The notes beneath the pieces were generated by a model. It was not told the DNA's origin. It made no database searches and was given only the letters and a program-made list of their open reading frames with translations. Below, piece by piece: positions 6,235 through 6,733 of a stretch of DNA of 6,733 nucleotides. Origin of the DNA: Deltaproteobacteria bacterium. GTDB taxonomy: Bacteria > Myxococcota > Polyangia > Polyangiales > B10-G4. Location of the stretch: the NCBI GenBank assembly GCA_019312705.1, contig JAFDCW010000243.1:1-6733 (forward strand), read 5' to 3'. A program made the position numbers and the translations under genes. The number at the start of each line of letters is the position of its first letter. Position 1 is the first letter of the stretch.

Positions 6235-6733
6235 GGCCGCGACGTCGTCGCGCATGCGATAGCCGACGCCGCGTACGGTCTCGATGTAGTGGGACGCGCC
6301 CCGGAGCTTTTCCCGCAGGCGCTTGACGTGAGTATCGACGGTTCGGGTTTCGATGCCGGGGGTGTAGCCCCAGACCCTGTCGAGCAGGGAGTCCCGCGAC
6401 TGCACCCGGCCCTTGCGACTGGCGAGGTCGAGGAGGAGCTTGAACTCGAGGGCGGTGAGGGGAACGGTCGCCCCGTCGATGCGGACCTCGTGACGGGGCA
6501 CATCGATGGTCATCGCGCCGATGGTGATGCTCGCGTCGTCGTCGGCCTGGGCGGCCATGGGCGGGGCCGGCGACGAGGCCGGCGGTGACGCACGCCGGAG
6601 CACCGCGCTGACCCGGAGCACAAACTCCCGTGGGCTGAAAGGCTTGACGATGTAGTCGTCGGCGCCGACTTCGAAGCCCATCACCCGGTCCACTTCTTCG
6701 CCGCGCGCCGTCAACATCACGACGGGGATATCC
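6217..6733 (-). CDS. OmpR/PhoB-family response regulator (partial, N-terminus off window)
   Basis: DNA-binding output protein of a two-component system. 171 residues are visible (first full codon at 6732) up to the TAG at 6217-6219. The first part is the end of the CheY-like receiver: PVVMLTARGEEVDRVMGFEV, then GADDYIVKPFSPREF, with the conserved switch Thr (visible residue 8) and Lys (residue 30) present. The phospho-accepting Asp lies outside the window. An Ala/Pro/Ser-rich linker (SPPASSPAPPMAAQADD) precedes the winged-helix DNA-binding domain (about 70-163): PLTALEFKLLLDLASRKGRV, then SLLDRVWGY, RTVDTHVKRLREKL and IETVRGVGYRM, the standard OmpR-class signature. Roughly 80 residues are missing relative to the usual 225-250 aa. 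The partner kinase is not visible. The gene is convergent with the ATPase; their 3' coding ends overlap at 6217-6234. The target regulon cannot be read from sequence, so no specific member such as phoB is assigned. Confidence 0.92.
   Translation of the reverse strand, partial: DIPVVMLTARGEEVDRVMGFEVGADDYIVKPFSPREFVLRVSAVLRRASPPASSPAPPMAAQADDDASITIGAMTIDVPRHEVRIDGATVPLTALEFKLLLDLASRKGRVQSRDSLLDRVWGYTPGIETRTVDTHVKRLREKLRGASHYIETVRGVGYRMRDDVAALSTSK

Overview
The window is GC-rich DNA, with G/C-dominated third codon positions and long spurious ORFs opposite real genes. It comes from a Gram-negative, outer-membrane-bearing bacterium. The TonB-dependent receptor has a plug signature (TRGDALRTVELLPGVGRPPF, then YHFGGLTSFYNSRLLEQIDF and YPGNFSARYGR) that I associate with Myxococcota/deltaproteobacterial receptors. 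A myxobacterium-like (Polyangia/Sandaracinaceae-type) source is my best inference. No 16S or other marker gene is present to prove it.

Layout: (i) 1-3307, minus strand, is a compact three-gene cluster. In transcription order it holds a 114-aa three-helix membrane protein (3307-2963), a 147-aa histidine-rich four-helix membrane protein (2966-2523) joined to it by a 4-bp GTGA overlap, and, after a 71-bp gap with a small hairpin, a large TonB-dependent outer-membrane receptor (2451 to beyond base 1). The receptor carries a signal peptide, a TonB C-terminal-like domain, a carboxypeptidase-regulatory-like beta-sandwich, a plug and most of the barrel. (ii) 3308-3492 is the divergent intergenic region. 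(iii) 3493-6234, plus strand, is a complete P2-type cation-transporting P-type ATPase, closest in motifs to Ca2+/PMR1-like pumps but with an altered ion-site motif in TM6. (iv) 6217-6733, minus strand, is the C-terminal part of an OmpR/PhoB-family response regulator. It is convergent with the ATPase and overlaps its 3' end by 18 bp.

How they may work together: the receptor would bring a ligand (metal chelate, vitamin, peptide or glycan; not determinable here) across the outer membrane using TonB energy. The two small inner-membrane proteins are probably co-transcribed with it and have unknown function. The ATPase moves a cation across the cytoplasmic membrane. The response regulator is likely part of a two-component system whose kinase lies outside the window. 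A shared role in cation handling is a reasonable hypothesis but is not shown by the sequence. The most unusual items are the TonB-C-like domain inside a receptor, the linked pair of uncharacterised small membrane proteins, and the ATPase ion-site variant. No RNA genes, CRISPR arrays, insertion sequences or phage genes were seen.
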